From Ignavibacteria bacterium (GTDB lineage Bacteria; Bacteroidota; Ignavibacteria; Ignavibacteriales; SURF-24): a stretch of 64,000 bases of DNA. Shown piece after piece: positions 50,989-59,663 of this stretch. The stretch's first letter is position 1; each line of letters begins with the position of its first letter. The stretch covers positions 62,001 through 126,000 of the forward strand of contig JAAXKQ010000010.1 in assembly GCA_025612245.1 (NCBI GenBank), in the 5' to 3' direction. Under the pieces are notes generated by a model that did no database searches, had not been told where the DNA came from, and saw only the letters and a program-made list of their open reading frames with translations. A program made the translations under genes and the position numbers.

Positions 50989-52251
50989 ATGCAACAAATT
51001 ACTACATTAAAAAGCAATTTTCTTGATATGATTCTTAAAGAAGCTGCACAGGGCAAAACCTTACGAATTATATCGCCTTTTATCGGATATTCGGTCGTGG
51101 ACAGAATAGTCACTGCTCTACCGAATGTAAAGCTTCAGGTTATCACTCGTTACAACCTTCAGGATTTTTACGATAGAGTCTCAGACATTAGGGCATTAAG
51201 GCGTCTTTTGGATAATAAGGCGGAAATTAAAGGAATCAGGCGGCTTCATACGAAACTCTACTTATTTGATAATGGCAAGGTCATTCTATCCTCAGCAAAT
51301 TTAACAATGGGCGGAATGTGCAAAAATCACGAGTTTGGAGTTCTTATAGATGACGCCGATGCTTTCCAGGAATGTGAATCTTATTTTAATTATCTCTGGG
51401 GTAATTCAAACAGTGCACTAACACAGGAAATGCTGAATAATTGGGAAGATGAAATATTCAAACATAAGAATAGTTCGAAATCTCGAAAACCCTCTCCATT
51501 AGGAGATATGGGGGATGAGCTTAAAATGGACGGCATAAAAAATGAGAATACCGAAATGCAGAACAGGGTGCAATATTTTGTTAAGTTTTTTGGTGTTTCC
51601 ACTGACAGAGTAGAACCAGATTTTAGTGTTTATGATGAAATTTACAGATCGGAGTGCCATTATGCGGTATGTTATCCAAATGGGAAACCTAAAAAGCCAA
51701 TTAGGCCCCGACAGATTCAAGATGGCGATGTAATTTTTATGGCGCGAATGGTTAATCCTAATGACTATGCTGTTTTTGGAGTTGCCAGAGCCTTAAGGCA
51801 TCAAGAGGGCAGGGATGATGCTTCTCCAAAAGAAATTAATAGGCTTGACGCAAAATGTTCTTTTAAGAAGCGTTGGGGACGTTATATAAGGATCTATGAC
51901 CCTATATTTATTAATGGCAAGATGAAGGATTGCCCCAGTTTTTGTGAAATGATGAAAGAATTAGAGTATAGAAGTTTAGTCCCAACATACATGAACTACT
52001 TAAAGGGAGAGGGTGATAATATAAATCCTACTAAATCAATTATGGAGAAAGCAGGTATTCAGATTACTGAACAAGGTGCAGAATGGTTGTACAAAAGATT
52101 TCAGCAAAAACTGGAAAAGTTAGGTTCAATACCTGATTCTGAGCTAATCAAATTACCGTCAAGTATAAAAATAGATGATAGGATTCCGAAATCAGATAAT
52201 ATTCCTTTCTATCCCCATATAAAACACCAAACTTTACGGAGAAGTTATTGA
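50989..52251 (+). CDS. Phospholipase D-like protein with C-terminal PUA/EVE-like region
   Basis: 420 residues. The N-terminal 140 residues form one PLD-type catalytic half: LRIISPFIGYSVVD, then the HKD-like LHTKLYLFDNGKVILSSANLT (His near residue 86, Lys two residues later, Ser-x-Asn downstream). A single HKD implies dimerisation, as in Nuc/BfiI nucleases. The C-terminal part contains DGDVIFMARMVNPNDYAVFGVA, resembling PUA/EVE-type modules that read modified bases; this is a weak match by eye. Suggests a restriction- or defence-type nuclease. CCGGAAG precedes the ATG. Confidence 0.7.
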   Translation: MQQITTLKSNFLDMILKEAAQGKTLRIISPFIGYSVVDRIVTALPNVKLQVITRYNLQDFYDRVSDIRALRRLLDNKAEIKGIRRLHTKLYLFDNGKVILSSANLTMGGMCKNHEFGVLIDDADAFQECESYFNYLWGNSNSALTQEMLNNWEDEIFKHKNSSKSRKPSPLGDMGDELKMDGIKNENTEMQNRVQYFVKFFGVSTDRVEPDFSVYDEIYRSECHYAVCYPNGKPKKPIRPRQIQDGDVIFMARMVNPNDYAVFGVARALRHQEGRDDASPKEINRLDAKCSFKKRWGRYIRIYDPIFINGKMKDCPSFCEMMKELEYRSLVPTYMNYLKGEGDNINPTKSIMEKAGIQITEQGAEWLYKRFQQKLEKLGSIPDSELIKLPSSIKIDDRIPKSDNIPFYPHIKHQTLRRSY

Positions 52252-52365
52252 GGGACTTAAAGGGAAGGGATTTGCATAAGCTATACTGGAATAATAACTA
52301 TCACGATTATTATATCAGTCCCTGTAAAGCCAAAAATATCAATAGCTTACAGCACTGGCAACTTT
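52252..52365 (+). other. Spacer between the PLD gene and attachment copy 2
   Basis: 114 bases without a gene. An imperfect inverted repeat, ATAATAACTATCACGATTATTAT, occurs at 52289-52311. Confidence 0.4.
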
Positions 52366-52468
52366 CCTTTTAAGCAGAGGGGCGATGGTTCGAAACCATC
52401 CGCGCTCACGAAAGAAAGCCTTAAAAACAGTGTGGTTTTAGGGCTTTTTTGTTTTAAATAATTCCGGC
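52366..52468 (+). repeat. Attachment-site copy 2 (tRNA-Lys 3' part plus terminator)
   Basis: A 103-base near-copy of 48488-48590 starting at the anticodon loop (CCTTTTAAGCAGAGG). There is no 5' tRNA half upstream, so it is not a functional tRNA. The duplicate includes the terminator (AAAGCC..GGCTTT, 52415-52451). It marks the junction of module A and module B of the island. Confidence 0.85.
52415..52452 (+). terminator. Duplicated tRNA terminator
   Basis: AAAGCCTTAAAAAC...GGTTTTAGGGCTTTTTT, the same hairpin as after tRNA-Lys with small changes. It may insulate module B from transcription coming from module A. Confidence 0.7.
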
Positions 52469-52918
52469 GTTACTTCATAAAAAAATAGTTCTACCAATTT
52501 ATTACTCAAAGTTACTATTCAACTAGTTCTGTTTAAAATAGAATGAGCGAACTTTCTTAATAGAAAGATAAAGCAAATAAAGAAATTTATGGTGTTTAAG
52601 AACAGAAATATTTTTCAACTATTCAATATTATTTCCCAATGCATACAGGCTTTATTCTGAATGTTGAGAAAGGTTGACACTGCTTTAGAAATGTTATAAC
52701 TTGCAAAAGGAATAATGATGGGTTGTAACGTAATGATGCTCCTTATATCTGGTGATCATCTAAAAACAAAATAAACATAATACCATAAGTTTATACTATA
52801 CTCATCGACGAGCTATACAATAGCAATATAGATTTGCTGAGCGACTCATTTTAGGTGACACTGGCTTTGAAAACAGATGCTGCATATTCAAATAGTTCAC
52901 ATAAAGGGATATTTAGCA
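52469..52918 (+). other. AT-rich non-coding region before the DUF4041 gene
   Basis: 450 bases with no supportable gene, RNA or repeat family; composition is lower in GC than the chromosomal core. AAAGGGA lies about 9 bases before the ATG at 52919. Confidence 0.5.
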
Positions 52919-54655
52919 ATGATTTACTTACTTATTCTCCTCCTGACACTTTCAGTAATCGCCGTCATTAAACTCCTACTTGATATTAAAACTTCTAAAA
53001 GAAATCTTTCCTCAGCCGAATCAAATCTTCAGGAAGCAAATAGGCATTTTGAAGATGAATCCCAAAAGTGGAAAACCCAAGAAAGCTTATACCAAAATGA
53101 GGTAAGCCGCTTATCCAAATGGACTAGTGTTGCTGACGCTGATGAAAAAGCTGCTGAGATCCTTGCATCAGCAAAATCAGTTTTCGAACAGGCACAAGCA
53201 GATGTTTTGAAAGTAATAACCGAAGCAGAAAAAAATAAGGCTGAACTACTTCATGAAGCTGAAGAAGTTTTGGCAAAAGCCACTGCAGAAGCCAGTGAAA
53301 CTAAATCCCTGGGTGAAGCCGAAGCAAAGAAGATTATATCTGAGGCCAGACAGAATGCAAATACTCTTAAAAGTAAGGCACAGGCCATTCTAAACGAAGC
53401 AACTAAGCAGGCGGAAATAATTGTAGAAACGGGCAATAAAAGAGCAGAAGAAATTGCAGGCTCAGCATTTGAGGCCATGAATAATGCCGCACTTTATGAG
53501 CAGACTGTAAAGGCGATGAAGAATATAATTGAAGGCTACGGCGATCAGTACATCGTGCCTGAAAGGAGTTTCCTTGACGACCTTTCTGAAGAATTTGGCC
53601 ATACAGAAGCCGGGGTGGAACTCAAGAAAGCACGTGAACGCTCCAGTCTCATGGTAAGAAACAACACTGCCGCTAAATGTGATTATGTGGAAAAATACAG
53701 GCATGATACTGCCGTAAACTTTGTAATAGATGCATTTAACGGAAGAGTTGATTCAATCCTCTCCAGAGTAAAAAACGATAACGCAGGTACACTGGAGCAG
53801 GAAATAAGGGATTCCTTTACTCTGGTCAACTATAATGGAAGGGCCTTTAGGGATGCTAAGATTACTGAAGAATACTTAAATGCAAGGCTGGAAGAACTGA
53901 AATGGGCCGCTGTAGCACAGCAGCTTAAGATGGAAGAAAGAGAAGAACAAAGGCGCATAAAAGAACAGATAAGAGAAGAAGAGAAAGCAAGAAGAGAGTT
54001 CGAACGTGCCTTAAAAGAGGCAGCCAAGGAAGAAGATATGCTGCAGAAGGCTATGGAAAAGGCTCAGCTACAGATGGAGAAGGCCTCTGCCGAACAAAAG
54101 GCCAAGTACGAACAGCACCTCCGTGAGATTGAGCAGAAACTGAAAGAGGCTGAAGATAGAAGCAAAAGAGCATTGTCGATGGCCCAGCAGACTAAGAGCG
54201 GACATGTTTACATTATCTCAAACATAGGTTCATTCGGAGAAGAGGTATATAAGATTGGCCTGACACGCAGGCTTGAACCTCTTGATCGTATAAGAGAACT
54301 CGGAGATGCAAGTGTCCCCTTTGAATTTGATGTACACGCAATGATCTTCAGTGAAGATGCCCCGGCACTTGAACGCCAGCTGCAGAACCATTTTGTCTTG
54401 AACCGTGTGAATAAGATAAATTACCGAAAAGAATTCTTCAAAGTAGATCTGGCACATATTCGGCAGGAGATTGAAAAACTCGGGATAGAAACCCACTGGA
54501 CTTTAACTGCTCAGGCAAGGGAATACAGAGAAACGCTAGCAATTGAACAGAAGATAGAAAAGGATCCTATAATGAGGGAAGCCTGGATAAATAGGCAACT
54601 TAAATTAGAACCTGAAACTGCTGAGAGTGTATTAGTTGGAGGGGAGGATGAATGA
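52919..54655 (+). CDS. Membrane-anchored DUF4041/GIY-YIG (T5orf172) protein
   Basis: 578 residues from the ATG at 52919, which places a membrane helix (IYLLILLLTLSVIAVIKLLL) at the very N-terminus; an upstream in-frame ATG at 52877 would spoil it. A long Ala/Glu-rich coiled coil follows (to about 190), then a DUF4041-type helical domain (200-400) and a C-terminal GIY-YIG-like T5orf172/MUG113 domain beginning GHVYIISN near residue 427, with YKIGLTRR. The architecture is found in phages and defence islands. It suggests a nuclease tethered at the membrane that could act on incoming DNA; this is inference. Confidence 0.8.
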   Translation: MIYLLILLLTLSVIAVIKLLLDIKTSKRNLSSAESNLQEANRHFEDESQKWKTQESLYQNEVSRLSKWTSVADADEKAAEILASAKSVFEQAQADVLKVITEAEKNKAELLHEAEEVLAKATAEASETKSLGEAEAKKIISEARQNANTLKSKAQAILNEATKQAEIIVETGNKRAEEIAGSAFEAMNNAALYEQTVKAMKNIIEGYGDQYIVPERSFLDDLSEEFGHTEAGVELKKARERSSLMVRNNTAAKCDYVEKYRHDTAVNFVIDAFNGRVDSILSRVKNDNAGTLEQEIRDSFTLVNYNGRAFRDAKITEEYLNARLEELKWAAVAQQLKMEEREEQRRIKEQIREEEKARREFERALKEAAKEEDMLQKAMEKAQLQMEKASAEQKAKYEQHLREIEQKLKEAEDRSKRALSMAQQTKSGHVYIISNIGSFGEEVYKIGLTRRLEPLDRIRELGDASVPFEFDVHAMIFSEDAPALERQLQNHFVLNRVNKINYRKEFFKVDLAHIRQEIEKLGIETHWTLTAQAREYRETLAIEQKIEKDPIMREAWINRQLKLEPETAESVLVGGEDE

Positions 54656-54733
54656 TACATTTAATCAATTACAATTAACATAGAATATGAATTGAATATA
54701 ATTTGTTAATACTAATAATTTTTAGGAAAAATA

Positions 54734-55717
54734 ATGTTAAAGGACTTTAAATCACTTCATCCTGCAACCAAAACAAATTTGTTCCTTGGAAACGGTTTTA
54801 GTATAGGGATTTATGACAAGTTTGCATATAGCTCGCTGCTTGATATTGCACAAGATCAAGGTTATATGACTTCCACTGAGCTGCGATTGTTTAAGAAATT
54901 GAACACTGTTAATTTTGAGCTAGTATTAAGTAAATTGTCCATTGCTTCAACAGTTAATAATATTCTTAACCTAGATTACCAAACACCTAAAGAAAAATAT
55001 GACCTCATAAGGGACGCCTTAATCAAGTGTGTCAATTATGTTCATCCTCAATTTTCAGAACTTGATGATTCATGGCTAAATACTGTATCTACAGAATTTA
55101 GTAAATATCATGAAATTTATACTACTAATTATGATTTAATTCTATATTGGATTATGAGTTGTAATGAGTTTCGAAAATTCACTGATTATTTCTGGTCCCA
55201 AGATCTAACTTTTGACCAATTTAATACTGAACTCTGGAATAATCACATCCCCGTTCACTATCTTCATGGAGCTTTGTTCATTTTCGTTGATTATTTCAAA
55301 GTGAAGAAAGTTAAAAAGACTAACTTATCATCTCTGTTGGGCTCGATTGATAAACAATTACGGAAAAATGAAGTCCCTCTCTTCATATCCGAAGGAACTG
55401 CAAAACAAAAAAAGCAGACAATTTATAAAGATCCATATTTGACCTTTGTATATAACTGCTATTTAAATATGAAAAAAGGATTAACTATTTATGGATTTTC
55501 ATTTTCTGATTGTGACTCACATATAATATCAGGAATAAACAATAACAAGAAACTAAAACATATTGCGGTTTCCATATATACTGCAGGCAAAACCAGAGAA
55601 GACTTAAAAGATGAAGTTGCTGAAATCAAATTTAAGTTAAAACCTTTTCGAAGTAGAGAAGATACCACCCTTGAGTTCTTTAAGTATAACACATCTCCTT
55701 TTTACTATAAAGAATAA
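54734..55717 (+). CDS. SIR2-like protein (DUF4917 type)
   Basis: 327 residues. A SIR2-like Rossmann pattern is visible: LFLGNGFSIGI near residue 17 (nucleotide-binding loop), IYTTNYDLILYW near 130, VHYLHGALFIF near 174 and LTIYGFSFSDCDSHI near 250. Members of this group are common in anti-phage islands, where SIR2-like domains hydrolyse NAD+ during infection. Whether this protein is catalytic is not known. The low-GC coding sequence differs from the chromosomal genes. Confidence 0.75.
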   Translation: MLKDFKSLHPATKTNLFLGNGFSIGIYDKFAYSSLLDIAQDQGYMTSTELRLFKKLNTVNFELVLSKLSIASTVNNILNLDYQTPKEKYDLIRDALIKCVNYVHPQFSELDDSWLNTVSTEFSKYHEIYTTNYDLILYWIMSCNEFRKFTDYFWSQDLTFDQFNTELWNNHIPVHYLHGALFIFVDYFKVKKVKKTNLSSLLGSIDKQLRKNEVPLFISEGTAKQKKQTIYKDPYLTFVYNCYLNMKKGLTIYGFSFSDCDSHIISGINNNKKLKHIAVSIYTAGKTREDLKDEVAEIKFKLKPFRSREDTTLEFFKYNTSPFYYKE

Positions 55718-55770
55718 TTGTATATTATATCACATTACCAATAAAAATCCTTTAAATTAATATAGTTTCT

Positions 55771-57081
55771 ATGGATACTACCAAGATTGGAGATAATTTT
55801 GAACAAAGAGTGTACACGCTCTTTTCTGAAGAATTAAAACAAAGACGATTGTTGTTCCTGCCAGAAAATTGTAAAATATTCCGAAAGAAAGGGTATTTTT
55901 CAAAAGACAGAGAAAAGAACATAATTGTTGATATATCAATCGAAGTATCTCTATCTGGGCGGGATAACTATTCGATGCTTATGATTATTGAATGCAAAAG
56001 CTATAATCACCCGGTCCCTGTTGATGACGTTGAAGAATTTTATGCCAAAATACAGCAAATATCAGGAGCTAATGTTAAAGGAATTGTTGTATCGTCAAAT
56101 TCTTTTCAAGACGGAGCTTTTAAGTATTCTAAATCTAAAGGAATAGGGTTAATTAGAATACTAGATGATTCCAATTTCAAATGGATCTTGACTAGAGCAT
56201 CGACCGGATTGGTAACCTGGGAAGAAATTGAGAAAAGTAGATCAACAATTTATTATGGAATGACTACTGAGGAGTATACAAACGAATATATTGACTTCTT
56301 TAGTTTCTATAATTCCAAAGTAACAAACTCTGCTGGATATTTTATTGAGCTAATCACACAAGATTTCATCGCCTCACTAAGCAGTGTTAATACTGAAAAT
56401 CTTATTGTCAAACAAAAAGGGCCTGCAGTATTTGTACCTTATGTTTCCCGAGATATAATCGATAGTTTATGTGGAGATATAATAAAAGGGTTAAAATGTA
56501 ATGGACTTGAAATTCCCATAGAGCAACTTTGTGCAAATCTTGTAGCTTCAAATGAAATATTAATCAAATTCCAGGATAATCTTGGAGTTGATGCCTTAGG
56601 ATTTGAAATATTGGGGAAAATATCATTTAATCCCGTTACTATTTATATTTCTGGATCCATTAATAATCTTTTTAGGCGCAAATTTACGCTAGTTCACGAA
56701 TTGGGCCACTATTTCTTAAAACACTCTCAATATATGACAAGTGAGTACTATTCTGAAGATGATTTTGAGAATAATCCTCATAAACAAATGAGCATACAAG
56801 ATATAAAAAGATTAGAGTGGCAGGCCAATTCATTCGCATCCAGTTTACTTCTTCCCAAAGATAGGTTCTTGCATGAATTCCACAAATTGGCAAAACAGTA
56901 TGATCTGAAAAATAGAGGACATGGACTATTTTATGTTGATAATCAGGGATGTAACTTGGATAATTTTTTCAAAATAACTAACAAGCTTAAAGAAAATTTT
57001 GGAGTTTCTAGAAAAGTTACTGAAATCCGACTAAAAGAATTAGGGGTATTGAATGACAAAAGATATTCGGGATTTTGTTGA
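55771..57081 (+). CDS. Mrr-like nuclease fused to ImmA/IrrE metallopeptidase
   Basis: 436 residues with two parts. Residues ~1-150 look like a restriction-endonuclease fold of the Mrr/PD-(D/E)XK type: DNFEQRVYTLFSEEL, then LMIIECKSYNHPV near residue 71 (ExK) and GIVVSSNSFQDGA. Residues ~215-436 form an ImmA/IrrE-type zinc peptidase with LVHELGHYFLKH (HExxH near residue 309) and the downstream EWQANSFASSLLLP third-ligand helix. ImmA-like proteases cleave repressors in mobile elements. The fusion suggests a sensor-protease with a DNA-binding or nuclease module. It precedes the five-gene cassette by 263 bases. Confidence 0.8.
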   Translation: MDTTKIGDNFEQRVYTLFSEELKQRRLLFLPENCKIFRKKGYFSKDREKNIIVDISIEVSLSGRDNYSMLMIIECKSYNHPVPVDDVEEFYAKIQQISGANVKGIVVSSNSFQDGAFKYSKSKGIGLIRILDDSNFKWILTRASTGLVTWEEIEKSRSTIYYGMTTEEYTNEYIDFFSFYNSKVTNSAGYFIELITQDFIASLSSVNTENLIVKQKGPAVFVPYVSRDIIDSLCGDIIKGLKCNGLEIPIEQLCANLVASNEILIKFQDNLGVDALGFEILGKISFNPVTIYISGSINNLFRRKFTLVHELGHYFLKHSQYMTSEYYSEDDFENNPHKQMSIQDIKRLEWQANSFASSLLLPKDRFLHEFHKLAKQYDLKNRGHGLFYVDNQGCNLDNFFKITNKLKENFGVSRKVTEIRLKELGVLNDKRYSGFC

Positions 57082-57344
57082 TCTACAGATGGTAATAGAT
57101 TCATACTTGCCTTTGTCTGTAATTCCTCTTTTGAGTTTTAAGATAAGTAAGGATTGCAAAAAAGGAAGGCCAAATCTAAGTAACGTAATACTTGATATTC
57201 GTTTTTCTTTGTCTTATATATGAAACGTAAAAAAATAAATCTAAATTCTTTTGATATATACTTCAGATCATTTTAAATCTTAGAGATTTTTATTAATATT
57301 CCTTTAAAGTAATTAATTTTCTGATCATTAGCTGCGTCAATTAA

Positions 57345-58100
57345 ATGGCTCAAATAATAAGCTTTTATGTAAATAACCAGCTTGAAGACATTAAACTGCC
57401 TGATCCGGAACAGAAAGTAACTGGTAACTTAAAATGGGGGAAAGCAGATATGCTTTTTACTCCGGCATACTGGGCTTCCCAAACAAAGATTCTTGAGAGT
57501 AAGTATTTAGGTAATTTCAAATTTGGAAAGACTTTGGAGGAGGAAATAGTTGCTTGTATATTAGGCGGCTATGGATTTAAGGCAGAACTAGGATTGTTGG
57601 CATTTAAGAGGTTAAAAGAAATAGGTCTGTTTTCAAAAAGCAACTATTTTAGTGCTGCGGAAATATCAGAAATATTGAAAGAACCTTTTAAAATAGGCGC
57701 AAGATCAGTAAAATATCGCTTTGTAAATCAAAAAAGTACTTATGTATATTATGCATTAAAATATATTAGACAGAACCCTCCCAAAACAAAAGACCCCATT
57801 GAATTTAGAAACTGGCTACTTAATATAAGTGGAATTGGATTAAAAACAGCGTCGTGGATTACAAGAAATTGGCTCGAGAGTGATTTGGTAGCAATTATCG
57901 ATATTCACATATACAGAGCCGGTATTCTTTCAGAGATCTTTAGTAAATCAGATAAAATTAACCGTGATTATTTACTGTTAGAGAAAAAACTTATTGAGTA
58001 TTCTAAAGCAATTGGTGCCAGAGTTTCAGCTTTAGATGCGACCATGTGGGGGCACATGAGATCAATGCCTCATGTTGTTTCCAGAATCTTTAATACATAA
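57345..58100 (+). CDS. OGG-like HhH-GPD DNA glycosylase/lyase
   Basis: 251 residues. The helix-hairpin-helix glycosylase core is clear: LLNISGIGLKTASWITRNW (catalytic Lys near residue 166) followed by VAIIDIHIYRAG, whose Asp (near 185) is the second catalytic residue of 8-oxoguanine glycosylase-type enzymes. The size fits the short OGG families used as ancillary proteins in type IV CBASS (Cap11). First gene of a same-strand cassette with a small protein, PfkB-NDT, QueC-like and SagB-like genes. Likely acts on a damaged or modified purine in DNA. Confidence 0.82.
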   Translation: MAQIISFYVNNQLEDIKLPDPEQKVTGNLKWGKADMLFTPAYWASQTKILESKYLGNFKFGKTLEEEIVACILGGYGFKAELGLLAFKRLKEIGLFSKSNYFSAAEISEILKEPFKIGARSVKYRFVNQKSTYVYYALKYIRQNPPKTKDPIEFRNWLLNISGIGLKTASWITRNWLESDLVAIIDIHIYRAGILSEIFSKSDKINRDYLLLEKKLIEYSKAIGARVSALDATMWGHMRSMPHVVSRIFNT

Positions 58101-58132
58101 ATCATAAAGTTAGTGTTATTATTGGAGGTAGC

Positions 58133-58471
58133 ATGTCCGGAGGTAATGAATCCCCATCATGTGGCGGCGGCGGAGTAAATGTTGGCGGAACTGATTGTGC
58201 CAATATCTTACAAAAGACAGTTCTTAATTCACCAAATCCAAATGTAATCAAAAAACTAAAAAAAGGAGAAAATCTTGGGATCGAACTGATTACTCCCAAG
58301 GGACCACTGGTAGCCAAAACCGTGGCTGGAGAAATAGCGGGTTCAATAACATCTGCAATTCTTCATAAACTGATAGATTGTATAAGTAATAATTACAGTT
58401 TTATTGCAATTGTCATAGAAATCAGCGGAGGGAAGTGCACTGTTGAGGTGAGGTCAGCAAATGGAGATTAA
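58133..58471 (+). CDS. Small Cys/Gly-rich protein of the QueC cassette
   Basis: 112 residues, not recognised. The N-terminus is SGGNESPSCGGGGVNVGGTDC, Gly- and Cys-rich and presumably flexible (first 20 residues quoted plus Cys). The rest is a compact beta-like domain (LKKGENLGIELIT, GEIAGSITSAI, FIAIVIEISGGKCTVEV) with a faint resemblance to HIRAN-type folds; this is an impression only. GGAGG precedes the ATG, and the next gene starts inside its last codons, so it is translationally coupled to PfkB-NDT. Candidates for its role are a carrier or substrate of the QueC-like enzyme, or an adaptor. Confidence 0.65.
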   Translation: MSGGNESPSCGGGGVNVGGTDCANILQKTVLNSPNPNVIKKLKKGENLGIELITPKGPLVAKTVAGEIAGSITSAILHKLIDCISNNYSFIAIVIEISGGKCTVEVRSANGD

Positions 58472-59663
58472 CATCGTAGGGGGGGTATATTATGAGAATT
58501 GTATTTCTCCCCAAAGTAATGAATTCTACGGATCAGGTTTAAGATCTGCTATTTCTTTGAGCAGCTCTATTGATAGAATCAAACTACATTCCTTAAAGTC
58601 TGACGCAGCTGAAGGTCAGCTTCAGTGTCTTAGTACAAGTTATAACAATGTAACTTGCAACTTAATAAAAGTACCGTCTCTTTTAAGCTTTTATTATTAT
58701 CATCCATTGTCTGTTCCTGAAATCTCACCTCATCCCTTATCAATTGAAGAAAAACCCTTGATTAAAGTATCAGGGGACAATATAATTCAATTTGGGATGC
58801 TAGATGCAAATGTAAAGGCTGATGGATGTAGAGTAGTTTATGACCTCCAATCTATTTGGAACCCACGGAGCTTTATTAAACAGGGCTCTAAATGTGAAGA
58901 TCTAATAATAATCGGGAATTCTACCGAAATCAAAAAACTTGGAAGTGCATCAGATATTATTGAAGCCGGTAAAAATATTTGTCAAAAAGAAAATGCTGCA
59001 TATGTGATAATAAAAAGGGGAGCACTGGGTGGATATGTAGTTTCACTAGATGATTGCAGTAGTTTTGGAGCATACAAATCAAAGACAGTCTTTCCCATAG
59101 GCTCCGGCGACATATTTACTTCTGTATTTTCTTACTACTGGTTTAACGGACATTCACCCGTGGAAGCAGCACAAAAAGCATCAAAAGCTACAGCATTCTA
59201 CGTCGAGAATATTTATCTACCCCTGGACTTACAACAAATTGCCATTATCCCATATGAGGAATTAAAGGCGAAGGAAGAAAAAAAACAGATATATTTGGCT
59301 GGACCATTCTTCAACTTAAATGAAAGGTGGATGATAGAAGAGTCCTATCGAAATTTGAAGTCACAGACAATAGATGTTTTTTCGCCAATACATAAGGTTG
59401 GAAGGGGAGATGCCGATAAAGTAGTAAGAAAGGATTTGGAGGGACTCAATACAAGTGATGTATTATTTGCGATAGTTGATAATTTGGATTCCGGGACTAT
59501 TTTTGAAATCGGGTATGCTGTAGCAAAAGGAATTCCGGTAATAGCATTTTCTCAGAAAGAGGCGAAAGAGGATCTTAAAATGCTTTATGGTTCCAAGTGT
59601 GAAATTTATGATGACTATTCTACTGCTATTTACAAAACAATCTGGAGAGCTTTAGAAAAATGA
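58461..59663 (+). CDS. PfkB-like kinase fused to nucleoside 2-deoxyribosyltransferase-like domain
   Basis: 400 residues. The first ~265 resemble a ribokinase/PfkB sugar or nucleoside kinase: YVIIKRGALGGYVV and the catalytic anion-hole segment FPIGSGDIFTSVF near residue 211, where GSGD replaces GAGD. The N-terminal half is divergent. Residues ~275-400 form a nucleoside 2-deoxyribosyltransferase-like domain: IYLAGPFFNLNERWM, LNTSDVLFAIVD and DSGTIFEIGYAVAKG, with the catalytic Glu near residue 349. The fusion suggests handling of a modified nucleoside or base by transfer and phosphorylation. It overlaps both neighbours (11 and 4 bases). Confidence 0.85.
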   Translation: MEINIVGGVYYENCISPQSNEFYGSGLRSAISLSSSIDRIKLHSLKSDAAEGQLQCLSTSYNNVTCNLIKVPSLLSFYYYHPLSVPEISPHPLSIEEKPLIKVSGDNIIQFGMLDANVKADGCRVVYDLQSIWNPRSFIKQGSKCEDLIIIGNSTEIKKLGSASDIIEAGKNICQKENAAYVIIKRGALGGYVVSLDDCSSFGAYKSKTVFPIGSGDIFTSVFSYYWFNGHSPVEAAQKASKATAFYVENIYLPLDLQQIAIIPYEELKAKEEKKQIYLAGPFFNLNERWMIEESYRNLKSQTIDVFSPIHKVGRGDADKVVRKDLEGLNTSDVLFAIVDNLDSGTIFEIGYAVAKGIPVIAFSQKEAKEDLKMLYGSKCEIYDDYSTAIYKTIWRALEK

